Shown here: piece by piece, positions 38,701-49,674 of the stretch
Numbering within the stretch: the stretch's first letter is position 1
Layout: every line of letters starts with the position of its first letter
Assembly (NCBI GenBank): GCA_004794655.1
Contig: SMMW01000511.1
Span: forward strand, 301,001-365,000
Direction of reading: 5' to 3'
DNA from: Marisa cornuarietis
Taxonomy: Eukaryota > Mollusca > Gastropoda > Architaenioglossa > Ampullariidae
Length of the DNA: 64,000 bases
Notes under the pieces: model-generated
The model's input: the letters and a program-made list of their open reading frames with translations, nothing else
Databases searched by the model: none
Told to the model about the DNA's origin: nothing
Made by a program: the position numbers and the translations under genes

Positions 38701-39894
38701 TGTCAGCCGACCAACACGAGACACTGTGGATTTTGATGACGACTGTATTTGGTTCTAACAAAAGCAATATGGCTAACCCGCCATATTCGACATCACGGAA
38801 ATGTACATAAAGCCCTGGATGTCCCTAGCGGGGTTAACTCTTATCATCACAGTGAGCAAAGGCATATAGTTAGCACTGACTGCTGACATATTGTTGTCAC
38901 CTCAACCTATCCGACCCAAAGGTCTTCATGACGCGTCACTAGTTTAGTTGTTTCCCCGTATTCATTGCTCAGCTGTTTCCATTCTTCACCGGATGTGCTG
39001 AATTGGTTTCTCAGCCATTTCTGCTCATAACTGGCTGTGTCAAATAATTTCTCGGCCATCTCTTGTCATCAGCGAGCGCGTCAAACACGTTTTCCCATTT
39101 TCTGGGAATCAAAGAAGTCAAAGGTCAAAATCTTCTCACTTCTCACACACGTGACGTCAGAGATGTGTACCCTGATACGCGGCATAATTTACGCATGCGC
39201 ACGGAAATGTCGACGGATGGAGAAAAAGTTTTCTAGATGTTTTCATCCAGTACTAGTCATCCTGTCTCTGTGTTTTGTCGTCGAGGGCTTATGTGACATT
39301 TATTGGCCTCAGTTCAGACGTTTTATGACGTCAGGGAAACATTAAGTGGCCTAATAAGCTCGAGGACACGTGTAAAGATTTAGTGGGATCTGTGTGTGAT
39401 CTTTCTCTTACCAGTGGCGTAGGAACCGGGGGGCAAGGGGGGCAGCTGCCCGCCCCCCCCCCCAAAAAAAAAGATGCTGGGAAGGCAAGAATGTGAACTT
39501 CGTTCATTGTCAGCATGGAGTTGCCCCCCCCCCCCACCAAAGCCGAGCATCTTCCTACGCCACTGCTTACCATTGTAAATCGATCAGCTTACATTAAATA
39601 GTTTAAAGTGTGAAAAGGGCATAAAATCTTCAGAAAAGAAGTCTTAAGAATACTGTGTCACCAATTCTAACACTTTACTCTTTTAATTTTTGTTAGCCGA
39701 AACGATATCCCACCTTCGTCACAAAAAAGAGACATTTGAAAAATGCCGTATCCTCGACACTTGAGAAAATGAAAGAAGCGAGGATAAAGACAACCAGAAC
39801 TTGACGAGAACGCGACAGACAATAACCAGGTGAAAGGTTAACAGTTAATGAGACTCCTTTGACCTTAGATACATTTTGCCGCTAAATAACGGAG

Positions 39895-39932
<38 letters not shown>

Positions 39933-42900
39933 ACTGAATGAGGACGGAGGAGAATTGTGAAACTTGTTAGTTGATAAAGGAGAAACATTTTAGCAGATTT
40001 GAATAATTAATGTCCGACACTGCTTATTTTCATACCGCTCATGAAGACTAAGACAATAGTGATGTTATAGATAAAGTAAAGGGAGATAATAATGTGATGA
40101 CGAGTATTTGTGACTCCTGCTTCTTGTCTGCTTATACATCGTGTGGGGTAGATAGAGAGGTTTTGTGGCTTTCTGGCTTGTTTTAAAGGGGAAAGGTTGC
40201 AGACAATTTAAATGTCACAATTCCTCAGGTCTCAGTCAGTGATGCCTTGTCCTTTACTAGTGGCAAATAGATTTTGTTACACTTTCAGACATCTACAACA
40301 TTCCCCATGATAAGGGTAGATTAGTGCCCTCGAGTAATAAGAACCCTTGAGCACAGCGTAGGGTGGGGAATAAGGACACTTCACTGGTTTAAAATGTTTC
40401 CTGCACATAAACTTTACTGCCATTGTGCAACTCCACCCGCACTAGACAGCGGAAACGACCAGACATACTTGAAGTACCCGTTAGTCTGCTTCCACCTCCT
40501 CTCCTGTGCCAAGTACATCGGAACTGGAGCCGTAGGAACCTACATCGATAACAAAACATCGGGAAACTACACAGTCAATTCTCTTACTGTTTACTGGCAT
40601 TTCCAGTATCAGCTAGCAGTCAATAACAACATAAGACGACTATACTTTATATATATATATATATATAATCCTAATGCAAAATTGTGACATTAAAATAGTT
40701 GAAAGCTGTAATCCTGTGCCTACCGTCTATAGCCAACACCTGTCAGTCAGTCAGTCGTCCCTTGCCTGGCACCTGGCGTTGGGGGGATCACATGGATAGA
40801 CGCTGCAGATGACAGGGGCCGCCACTCTTGTCTTTTGTGGGCGATAGTCAGCAGGTCCTGTACAGGACGACCAGTCCAGTCTTTGATGTTCGTAAGTCAG
40901 TTCTTTCTCTGGCCACCGGGGCGTCGGCCACCACCGAGGTGCCTTGAAGGATAGTCTTTGACAAGGTGTGGTGCCGGGTCACGTGACCAAAGACCAGCTT
41001 ACGTCACTTGACTGTTGATAGTAGAGGTTCCTGGTGTCCTACCAGTGTGGCCATCTTGTTTCTTACAAAGTCGTTGGTTTTGTGATCTTTGTATGAGATC
41101 CGGAGCAGCCTCCTCAGGCACTTGTTCTCGAATGCCTGGATTCTCCTTGCTGTTTCGGCGAGCAGAGTCCACGTGTCGCATCCGTAGAGCAGGATCGGCA
41201 CTACCAGGGATTTGTACAGCCTGTACTTGGTAGTGAACCTTATTTTGTGGCTATGCCAGATCCTATCTAGCCTAGCCATAGCTGCTGTTGCGGTGGTGAT
41301 CATGTTGCGGATATCTTGGGTGGAGCTGCCGTCCTTGGAGAGGGTGGCTCCCAAGTATTTGAAGCTGCTGACCTCTTCGAGCTGTACCCCGTTCATATAG
41401 ATCTCTGCTTTGCCGTTGCCATTGATCATAACTTTGCGCTTTTCAGTGCTGGTCTCCATTCCATATGCGTTTGAGCTGTCTGTCAGTCTGTTGGTGAGGT
41501 CTTGCAGTTCCGTGTTTGTACCTGCAATTCTTGGAGAACATCATGCTTGAAGCTCTTCATGACCACCATACCTCCATTTCAATCGGTGGAAGACCAATCT
41601 GCAACCTACGCTTTGCAGATGATATAGATCTGTTACAAACAAGTACTTGGGAGCCACCCTCTCCAAGGACGGCAGCTCCACGCAAGATATCCGCGTCAGG
41701 ATCGCAACAGCGACAGCAGCAATGACTGACTGACTGACCTGCTAACAGATCTATGTCATCTGCAAAGCGTAGGTTGCAGATTGGTCTTCCACCGATTGAA
41801 ATGTAAGTATGATGGTCATGAAGAGCTTCAAGCATGATGTTCTCCAAGAATATGTTAAACAACACGGGTGATAGGGGACATCCTTGACGTACCCCTACTG
41901 TGGTGCGAAAGTAAGCTCCTATTTGGTTGTTGAGCAGTACTGTACTCGTTGAGCTGTTATACAGCGCTTCAACAACTTGGACAAGCCCTTCTTCAATGTT
42001 GAATTTCCACATCACATGCCATAGCCCCTCGTGTCAGACTCTGTCAAATGCCTTTTTAAAGTCAATGAAGTTGTGGTAAAGGTCCCGCTGATGCTGAAGA
42101 TGCTTTTCTATAAGAAGACGACAGTTGAAGATCTGCTCATTGTGCTTCTACGTGGTCTGAAGCCAGCTTGTTCTTCTGCTAGCAGCTCTTCTGCAGTGGT
42201 TCTGATGTGGTTCTGTATGACCTTCAGCATGACTTTGCTTGGGTGACTGATAAGGCTTATGGTTCTGTAGTTCTGGCACTGTTTGCTGTTTCCTTTCTTT
42301 GGGAGGGGTATGATTAGTGACTGCGTCCATTCTCTGGGCCATTCCTTGCGCTCCCAGACTCTTTGGCACAGAACAGTGAGGGCCTTTGTAGTTGCTTCCC
42401 CACCCTGCTTGAGCAGCTCAGCTGGTACACAATTAACGCCTGGTGACTTTCCTCCCTTCAAACTATGTACAGCTCTTTCGACCTCTTCCCGTAGGACTGG
42501 TAGGTCTGCAGGTTCACTGTCTCTAGTCTGGTTGTTTTCGAGAATGTTGGCGTCGGTCTTCAGCTGGTAGTTGTACAGGTCCTTGTAGTATTCTGTCCAT
42601 CGGTTGAGTACAGCATTGCCTTCTGTGAGAAGGTGACCATTGCTGTCTTCGATGACTGAGAGCTTCTGCTGGTCTGTCTTAGTGAGGGTCTTTAGAAGTT
42701 GATAGGCCTTTTTGCTGTCACCTCGTGCCATTCCATCCTCTATATCCTGGCACTGATTCTCGATCCAGCTTTCCCTAGCTGCCTTCATCCCTTTCTTAAT
42801 AGCACAGTTCACTTCTTTGTATTTGGTGGCTGCTTCTTGTTTGCTTTTCTTTTCTCTCTTCAGGGCCCTCCTTTGGTCACAGAGGTCTAGGATGTCGTTC

Positions 42901-45900
42901 GTGACCCATGGCTGTTTCTTATTTCTATGTCGTCCTAGAACCTCTTGGGCTGTCGACAGTAGCACCTCTTTGATGTTTCCAGAGAGGGTGTCTACATCAC
43001 AGTCCACCAGGTTCAGTGCGCCAAATTTCCCGCCAACCGTGGCCTTGAAGACCTGCAACCTTTGGATCTTGCAGCTTCTCCAAATCAAAGCGAATTCGAG
43101 GAGTGTTTGAGAGTCGCTTCGCTTTCAGCCTCAGCTTCAGGTTTGTTAGAACAAGGTCATGGTCGCTGCCTATGTCAGCGCCTGGGTACGTCATTGTCTT
43201 GGCCCTGTTGATGCTGGATTTGAAGCATCTCGGCAGTAGGATATAGTCGATCTGATTATAGACCAATCCGTCTGGTGAGTGCCAGGTGGCCGTCCTTGAT
43301 TTCTTGTGGGGATACAAGGTGTTGGCTAAGGTGAGTCTCTGACTGTGCAAACTCTAGGAGTCTGATTCCCCTGTCGTTGGTTTCACCAAGGCCAAATTTC
43401 CCCCCCCCCCCATTCCTGCCCATTGCTGGTAGGCGTCTGGTCCGACCTTGGCGTTCCAGTCTCCGAGCACATCCAGGATGTCCTTTTTTGGAACTGCCTT
43501 CACAACCTTGTCCAGTTGTTGGTAGAAGTCTTCCACTTCGTCGTCTCCATGTGTAGAAGTTGGAGTGTATACTTGGACAATGGTGACATTATGGAGCTTA
43601 GCTGAGACACGAATGGAGATCAGCCGGCTGGATACGGGTGTACAGCTGATGACGGCCCTGGCCACCTTCCTGTGCATGAGGAACCCCCCCCCCGCCGTAC
43701 TCATGCCTGGTGTCCTCCCCACTGTACCACAGTCTGAGGCCGTCGTCCGTCGTTGTTTCCCCAAATCCTGTTCATCTGACCTCCGCCAGTCCCACAATGT
43801 CTCACTGATACCGTTTTAGCTCGTGTGTGAGTTGGTGCACTTTTCCGCACTGGTATAACGTGCGTACGTTCCACGTGCCAATGGATGTTCCTTGTCTTAG
43901 CTTGATTTCTGTTTTGGTTTCAGTCTTGGCTCCAGTAGCACACTTTTCGCTTACCCCACGCTGGAGCCTCCCGATAGGATACACCTGTGTATTGACAGCG
44001 ACTTTTACAATATTCCGAGTACCTACAGAGACAAGTGACTAAGCAAGCATTACTTGATACTGAAAGTACCGAGACATTAAAGAGAGAAATGTCTGTATAT
44101 TGGATACAGCAAACTCGTGAAGATTTCTCTCGATAATCTGCAGCTGACAGGTGGAAGAACCTGTTTGAGTGACGAGGCTCAATCGTTATCGGTGATGCAA
44201 GGACCATGACAAATATTGGTTATGTAATGTATGCAGTAATAATTCAACCTGTTTTCCTTTTCTCGTCACCAGTACTATCACCACTACTATCACAAGTACG
44301 ACCACCGCTACTATCACCACTACTATCACAAGTACGACCACCGCTACTATCACCACTACTATCACCAGTACTATCACCCGTACCATCTCCACTACTATCA
44401 GCAGTACGACCACCACTACTATCACCATTACTATCACCCCTACTATCACCCGTACCATCTCCACTACTATCACCAGTACTATCACCACTACTATCACCCC
44501 TACTATCACCAGTACTATCACCCGTACCATCTCCACTACTATCACCAGTACGAACACCGCTACTATCACCACTACTATCACCAGTACGACCACCGCTACT
44601 ATCACCACTACTATCACCAGTACGACCACCGCTACTATCACCACTACTATCACAAGTACGACCACCGCTACTATCACCACTACTATCACAAGTACGACCA
44701 CCGCTACTTTCACCACTACTATCACCAGTACTATCACCCGTACCATCTCCACTACTATCAGCAGTACGACCACCACTACTATCACCATTACTATCACCCC
44801 TACTATCACCAGTACCATCTCCACTACTATCACCAGTACTATCAAAACTACTATCACCCGTACCATCTCCACTACTATCACCAGTACGAACACCACTACT
44901 ATCACCACTACTATCACCAGTACGACCACCGCTACTATCACCACTACTATCACCAGTACGACCACCGCTACTATCACCACTACTATCACAAGTACGACCA
45001 CCGCTACTATCACCACTACTATCACCAGTACTATCACCCGTACCATCTCCACTACTATCAGCAGTACGACCACCACTGCTATCACCATTACTATCACCCC
45101 TACTATCACCAGTACCATCTCCACTACTATCACCAGTACTATCACCACTACCATCTCCACTACTATCACCAGTACGACCACCAGTACTATCAACACTACT
45201 ATCATCACTACTATCACCAATACGACCACCACTACTATCACCCCTACTATCACCCGTACCATCTCCACTACTATCACCAGTACGACCACCACTACTATCA
45301 TCACTACTATCACCAGTACGACCACCACTACTATCATCCCTACTATCACCCGTACCATGTCCACTACTATCACCAGTACTATCACCACTACTATCATCAC
45401 TACTATCACCAGTACTATCACCACTGCTATCACCAGTACGACCACCAGTACGACCACCACTACTATCACCCCTACTATCACCCGTACCATGTCCACTACT
45501 ATCACCAGTACGACCACCAGTACTATCACCACTACTATCATCACTACTATCACCAGTACTATCACCACTGCTATCACCACTACTATCATCACTACTTTGT
45601 TCTCAATACCCATACAGTTTTTATAACATTCATTTTCACTGCGCTCTGAAAAGGTTTGGCAGAAGTCAGTCCACTGTATCAGAAAACCCTGACCTCGCTG
45701 TTAGCTGATAATCGTTCTTGTAGTTTTCCTGGATTGCGGTCCCTGGGAAGGGGCAGTACTACAGAAATTCACATAATTATTTGAGGGGAAAAAGTGTTCT
45801 TCTAACGACAGAAGCAAGTTTTTCTTTCTTGTTTTCCGCTGCTTGGAGGAGGAGGAAGAGGGTTGAATTGAATGATCTCGCCTACAGTGCAGAAAGAGGA

Positions 45901-48900
45901 AACGTGCACTGCCTCGAGGGTGAGAGAGCGACCAATCTCCAATCATCGAGTTCAATCAATAAAGGAAACCTTAATATGTCCAGTCTCTACGCGACATAAT
46001 TTATTATTTTTTCCGTCCGTAGCTTATTTGTTCTTCGCCTTATCAGCGGGAAAAATGAAAAACCCCGCAGGAATTAAGAAAAATGAGTAAAAGTTGTATC
46101 AGTGTTGGCTGTTGTTGGGAAGACAGCTAGCAGCACTGAACAAACCACAGGCACACTTAGCAAATCTGGATTTTATTCAGCAAGGGTTTGATTGAGAAGA
46201 ACTAGAGAAAGCTCCTTGCACACCTAGGAGGTGACGGGACATCATGTCGTGTAATAGATGGCGGCTACAACATTTGGTAATAATTGATAGACTACACACA
46301 CAGACATATATATATATATATACACACACACACCATATATATATATATATACACACACACACCATATATATATATATATACACACACACTATATATATAT
46401 ATATATACAGACACACTCTCTCTCTCTCTTCTCATTCACAACCACGCGTTTCCTTGCTGCATTTTCTCGATTCAGTTTCGGGCCATCAGATGTTTAGTCG
46501 ACATCTTTGAACATCTGATGATAAGTCAATGTGTGGTAAGATACCATCCGCCATCCTGCTCCATGAATATTTCTAGACTACTGTCGTCTTCAGTAATGCT
46601 TCCCTGGTGCCAGATTGTGCTCTGCTATCAATTGTCTAGAAGTTCATTTAAACTTCCAATACATTTTTCATACTAACCTGTCTCCGCCTTTCCTTGACAG
46701 CGGGAACATGCTTTTCTTGACGGTTGTTGTATTTGTGTGTGTGTGCGTGCGTGTGTCTCTCGGGGAGGGGGATATATTTTCCCCTAAATATGTGTGCACT
46801 GTTTCTTTTGAGTCATTTGTATACTTCTGGATTTTTTTAACATTTCTGTACAGCGCACTGAGCTTACTTTTAAATGAGGAAATTCGCTATATCATTATTA
46901 TTATTATGAAGAGAGTATTGATTGGGCTCACATCAGCAGTAAGCAGACCCTATTTACAAATCACGCTTGATTGTTAAGCATGAATATACTGATAATATGG
47001 AGAGAGAGGGGGGCGAGAGGAAGAGGATGGGGAGAACTGCATGTCACTAAACTGTATCTGCTCTATTAGACAAATGTTGTTTGTCTTGGTCGGGTGGGCA
47101 GGTGACTGGGTGGCGCTCGTCCATTGTGCCAGCTCGAACCTTTCGCACCGACATGTCAGGATTTGCAGTGGGCCTCAGCCTTCTTTCCCGATTTCCAGGA
47201 GCAAAGTTCAACCACGACGTGAAACAAGGGTTTCTGGAAACATCTTTCCTGCTTTCACTGAACGTCACGATGAGGGACATCGCCCCCGCCCCCGATGACA
47301 GCTGCTCTGAGGTAACGTGTGCACAACTGAGCTGATTGGCCACAAACTGCAGGCTATATATAGACTGTTACTTGTTGGTGTCGTGTGCACAAACTACAGG
47401 CTATAGACTGTTACTTAGTGGTGTCGTGTGCACAAACTACAGGCTATAGACTGTTACTTGTTGGTGTCGTGTGCACAAACTACAGGCTATAGAGTGTTAC
47501 TTACTAGTGTCGTGTGCACAAACTACAGGCTATAGACTGTTACTTATTGGTATGGTATGCACAAACTACAGGCTATAGTGTTACTTGGTGTCGTGTGCAC
47601 TAACCACTACAGGCTATAGTGTTACTTGTTGGTGTCATGTGCACAAACTACAGGCTATAGACTGTTACTTATTGGTATGGTGTGCACAAACTACAGGCTA
47701 TAGTGTTACTTGTTGGTGTCGTGTGCACAAACTACATGCTATAGACTGTTATTTATTGGTATGGTGTGCACAAACTACAGGCTATAGTGTTACTTGCTGG
47801 TGTTGTGTGCACAAACTACATGCTATAGACTGTTACTTATTGGTATGGTGTGCACTAACTACAGGCTATAGTGTTACTTGCTGGTGTCGTGTGCACAAAC
47901 TACAGGCTATAGTCTTACTTGTTGGTGTCGTGTGCACAAACTACAGGCTATAGACTGTTACTTATTGGTATGGTATGCACAAACTACAGACTATAGTGTT
48001 ACTTGGTGTCGTGTGCACAAGCTACAGGCTATAGACTGTTACTTATTGGTATGGTGTGCACTAACTACAGGCTATAGTGTTACTTGTTGGTGTCGTGTGC
48101 ACAAACTACAGGCTATAGTCTTACTTGTTGGTGTCATGTGCACAAACTACAGGCTATAGACTGTTACTTATTGGTATGGTGTGCACAAACTACAGGCTAT
48201 AGTGTTACTTGTTGGTGTCGTGTGCACAAGCTACAGGCTATAGACTGTTACTTATTGGTATGGTGTGCACAAACTACAGACTATAGTGTTACTTGGTGTC
48301 GTGTGCACAAGCTACAGGCTATAGACTGTTACTTATTGGTATGGTGTGCACTAACTACAGGCTATAGTGTTACTTGTTGGTGTCGTGTGCACAAACTACA
48401 GGCTATAGTCTTACTTGTTGGTGTCATGTGCACAAACTACAGGCTATAGACTGTTACTTATTGGTATGGTGTGCACAAACTACAGGCTATAGTGTTACTT
48501 GTTGGTGTCGTGTGCACAAGCTACAGGCTATAGACTGTTACTTATTGGTATGGTGTGCACAAACTACAGGCTATAGTGTTACTTGCTGGTGTCGTGTGCA
48601 CAAACTACATGCTATAGACTGTTATTTATTGGTATGGTGTGCACAAACTACAGGCTATAGTGTTACTTGCTGGTGTCATGTGCACAAACTACAGGCTATA
48701 GACTGTTACTTATTGGTATGGTGTGCACAAACTACAGGCTATAGTGTTACTTATTGGTATGGTGTGCACAAACTACAGGCTATACATTGATACCCGTCTC
48801 CTCTCCCTCGCTACGTTCCCCTATAGCTTGTACAGTCATGTACCCAGCCCCACAGCTGAGTGACTATGGGATGTACACGGGGCCACACAGATAAAGAGAC

Positions 48901-49674
48901 GGAGGGTAGTTGCCATCTGCTCCTCCAAACAATGCTAAGCCCGAACACTGATAACTTGTATATGGATTGTTACAATAAGCTTTTCTCAAGACTTTGATAC
49001 TTCCACTGGCCAATTTCTATTTGTTAATCTGTGGACGTGCGCAAGCTATAATAGCTATGACTGCGCATGAGCGTAAGCTTGTGGGTAGGGGGAGAGGGGG
49101 GGCTGGGAGGATACTTTTTGTTAAATCGATTGTAAGAGGACCCTTTCAATGTGATGGCGAGCTTTCTAGTCTTCTCATGTTAGTGGGCGGCGCGATACAA
49201 AATGAATAAATAGGGTTAAGGGTTAGGTTTAGAATATCGACTTGGGGGAAGCATGCATAACAGCACACGAGTTTCATAATTCAGACATTAGCACAAGCTA
49301 GGATGAACAGACCCTGGTCAGTGAAATTTGTTACCAGTTATACGCCTAGCAGCAAGCAAGGAACTATTAAATTACTGATTATGTCAAACTTTTCCTGGGA
49401 TCCTTCATTCTTGCTCTTATGCATTCCCAAGAATGATGATCCATGTGTGTAAATAGGATTCTTCATTCTCGCTCTCACAAGAATGATTATCCATGTGTGT
49501 AAACATTAGATGAAAGCTTAAATTATCTTTCGCATTTCTTTTCGTTTTCAGGTACTAGCATGGCACACGCAGACGAACTTACCGAACGTAAAAATGGAGA
49601 GTCAGTTTGCTAAGAAGATGAAGCCAGTGATTCCCCAAAAGCCAAAGTTTCCGGTAGTTGACGAGGACTATTAG
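32475..49674 (+). CDS. beta-1,3-glucuronyltransferase (B3GAT family)
   Basis: Golgi type II enzyme that transfers glucuronic acid from UDP-GlcA to galactose-terminated glycans (family GT43). Eight exons with consistent phases: 32475-32624, 33589-33691, 35406-35635, 35826-35899, 38039-38195, 38592-38678, 47102-47311, 49552-49674; 1134 nt, 377 aa. Signal anchor at about residues 6-28; stem with N-glycosylation sequons (NTT, NRT, NTS). Catalytic landmarks: TPTYAR at 122-127, GVDQRN, FADDDNTY (Asp226-228 binds Mn/UDP), DMSGFAV, and LETS with Glu313 in the place of the catalytic base. The C-terminal WHTRT motif of vertebrate enzymes is WHTQT here (Arg to Gln, residue 344). Exons 3-8 are firm. Exons 1-2 rest on phase, a GTAAGTA donor, Kozak context and the anchor; the exon 2 donor (GTTTGA) is weak. 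Whether it is the GlcAT-I or the GlcAT-P/S type is undecided. The first AATAAA downstream is at about 50799. Confidence 0.9.
34140..34262 (+). mobile_element. RTE-like LINE fragment
   Basis: The plus strand encodes GATLSKDGS, a stop, then EICIRITTETAAMIRLDKI, matching the region after the RT core of the element at 40.7-44 kb. It lies in intron 2 of the glucuronyltransferase and ends just before the 40-bp repeat array. Confidence 0.8.
34438..34830. repeat. 40-bp minisatellite
   Basis: Ten units of exactly 40 bp built on GGTATCTCCAGTGTACCCTG and AAGGTTGGTAGGCACTCTCG, with only scattered substitutions. Since 40 is not divisible by three, one array gives open frames in all three minus-strand frames. 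It lies in intron 2 of the glucuronyltransferase. Confidence 0.97.
35125..35312 (+). mobile_element. tRNA-derived SINE, second copy
   Basis: The A-box-like TTGGCGCAACGGTGAA lies near 35133, and the 3' body GTTGCTGGCTCGGCGTAAAA lies at 35279-35298; both match the SINE at 728-910 in opposite orientation. The middle is diverged. The end lies about 90 bp before exon 3 of the glucuronyltransferase. Confidence 0.55.
35644..35714. repeat. (GT)n filling a short intron
   Basis: About 35 GT units starting eight bases after the donor of the 190-bp intron 35636-35825, so over a third of the intron is one microsatellite. Confidence 0.95.
36640..37640 (-). mobile_element. RTE-like LINE remnant
   Basis: Minus-strand pieces ENIMRDPLHGHHTSVSIGGR and MEISSDKSKITV...MNGVQLKEV correspond to successive RT regions of the better-preserved element at 40.7-44 kb, with frameshifts and stops. 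It lies in intron 4 of the glucuronyltransferase. Confidence 0.8.
39412..39565. mobile_element. MITE with CAGTGGCGTAGGAA terminal inverted repeats
   Basis: A 154-bp element begins CAGTGGCGTAGGAA and ends TTCCTACGCCACTG. It is flanked by CTTAC at 39407-39411 and 39566-39570, a probable 5-bp target duplication. The interior holds G-rich and C-rich runs that could fold back. The superfamily is not assigned; the CAGTG ends recall hAT elements, but those make 8-bp duplications. Confidence 0.85.
39896..39932. repeat. (GTT)n microsatellite
   Basis: Perfect TTG run of about twelve units within intron 6 of the glucuronyltransferase. Confidence 0.9.
40741..43985 (-). mobile_element. RTE-like non-LTR retrotransposon, decayed
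   Basis: Read from 43985 downward: apurinic endonuclease start (GTWNVRTLYQCGKVHQLTHE), endonuclease middle (LGDWNAKVG; SDHDLV), linker, RT domain (KSPGVNCVPAELLK; GVRQGCPLSPVLFNIFLENI; LRFADDIDLL), thumb (FKYLGATLSKDG; LLYGCDTWTLL), and the typical RWFGH-like tail to about 40750. Several frameshifts and stops split it. An inverted duplicated piece interrupts it at 41527-41742. It lies in intron 6 of the glucuronyltransferase, in the opposite orientation, and is inactive as it stands. Confidence 0.92.
41527..41851. repeat. 109-bp inverted repeat inside the LINE
   Basis: 41527-41635 is nearly the reverse complement of 41743-41851; both carry the ENIMLEALHDHHT...FADDIDLL segment. The 107-bp spacer holds an inverted copy of 41277-41363. 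It should form a long hairpin. Confidence 0.85.
44265..45598. repeat. CAC/TAT/TAC-rich minisatellite
   Basis: About 1.33 kb of triplet-phased repeats such as ACTACTATCACCAGTACGAC, arranged in larger blocks that recur (for example about 44280-44480 versus 44640-44840). Triplet phasing leaves open frames of about 475-500 codons on both strands (VIVVVIV-like and LLSPLLSPV-like). Base composition is strongly strand-asymmetric, almost lacking G on the plus strand. Confidence 0.95.
46300..46420. repeat. compound (TA)n(CA)n tract
   Basis: Four alternations of ATATAT and ACACAC blocks of similar length, in intron 6. Confidence 0.9.
46840..46915 (+). mobile_element. possible LINE/SINE 3' tail
   Basis: A CTGTACAGCGCACTGAGC stretch followed by TTCGCTATATC and an (ATT)n run looks like the common 3' end of animal non-LTR elements. 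The 19690-19765 region has a similar CGCTATATAAATGC end. No coding part is attached. Confidence 0.4.
47336..48786. repeat. 41/43-bp (84-bp dimer) minisatellite
   Basis: Alternating units of 43 bp (with GACTGTTACTTATTGGTATG) and 41 bp (with GTGTTACTTGTTGGTGTCG), both containing CACAAACTACAGGCTATAG. Larger blocks of five to seven units are themselves repeated. It starts about 25 bp after the donor of exon 7 of the glucuronyltransferase and fills most of its last intron. Open frames are by-products of the 84-bp period. Confidence 0.96.

Noticed and set aside
40394..40687. 97-codon plus-strand frame with sequons in intron 6
   Set aside because: It does not match any missing part of the glucuronyltransferase, and phases do not fit.
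44186..45708. Two ~475-500-codon open frames on opposite strands (VIVVVIV-like and LLSPLLSPV-like)
   Set aside because: They arise only because the minisatellite is triplet-phased and free of stop triplets; there is no domain, start context or splice structure.
47585..48790. Cys/Trp-rich frames (CWCxVHKLQAI type) that look like secreted repeats
   Set aside because: They follow the 84-bp repeat exactly and lie in a glucuronyltransferase intron.
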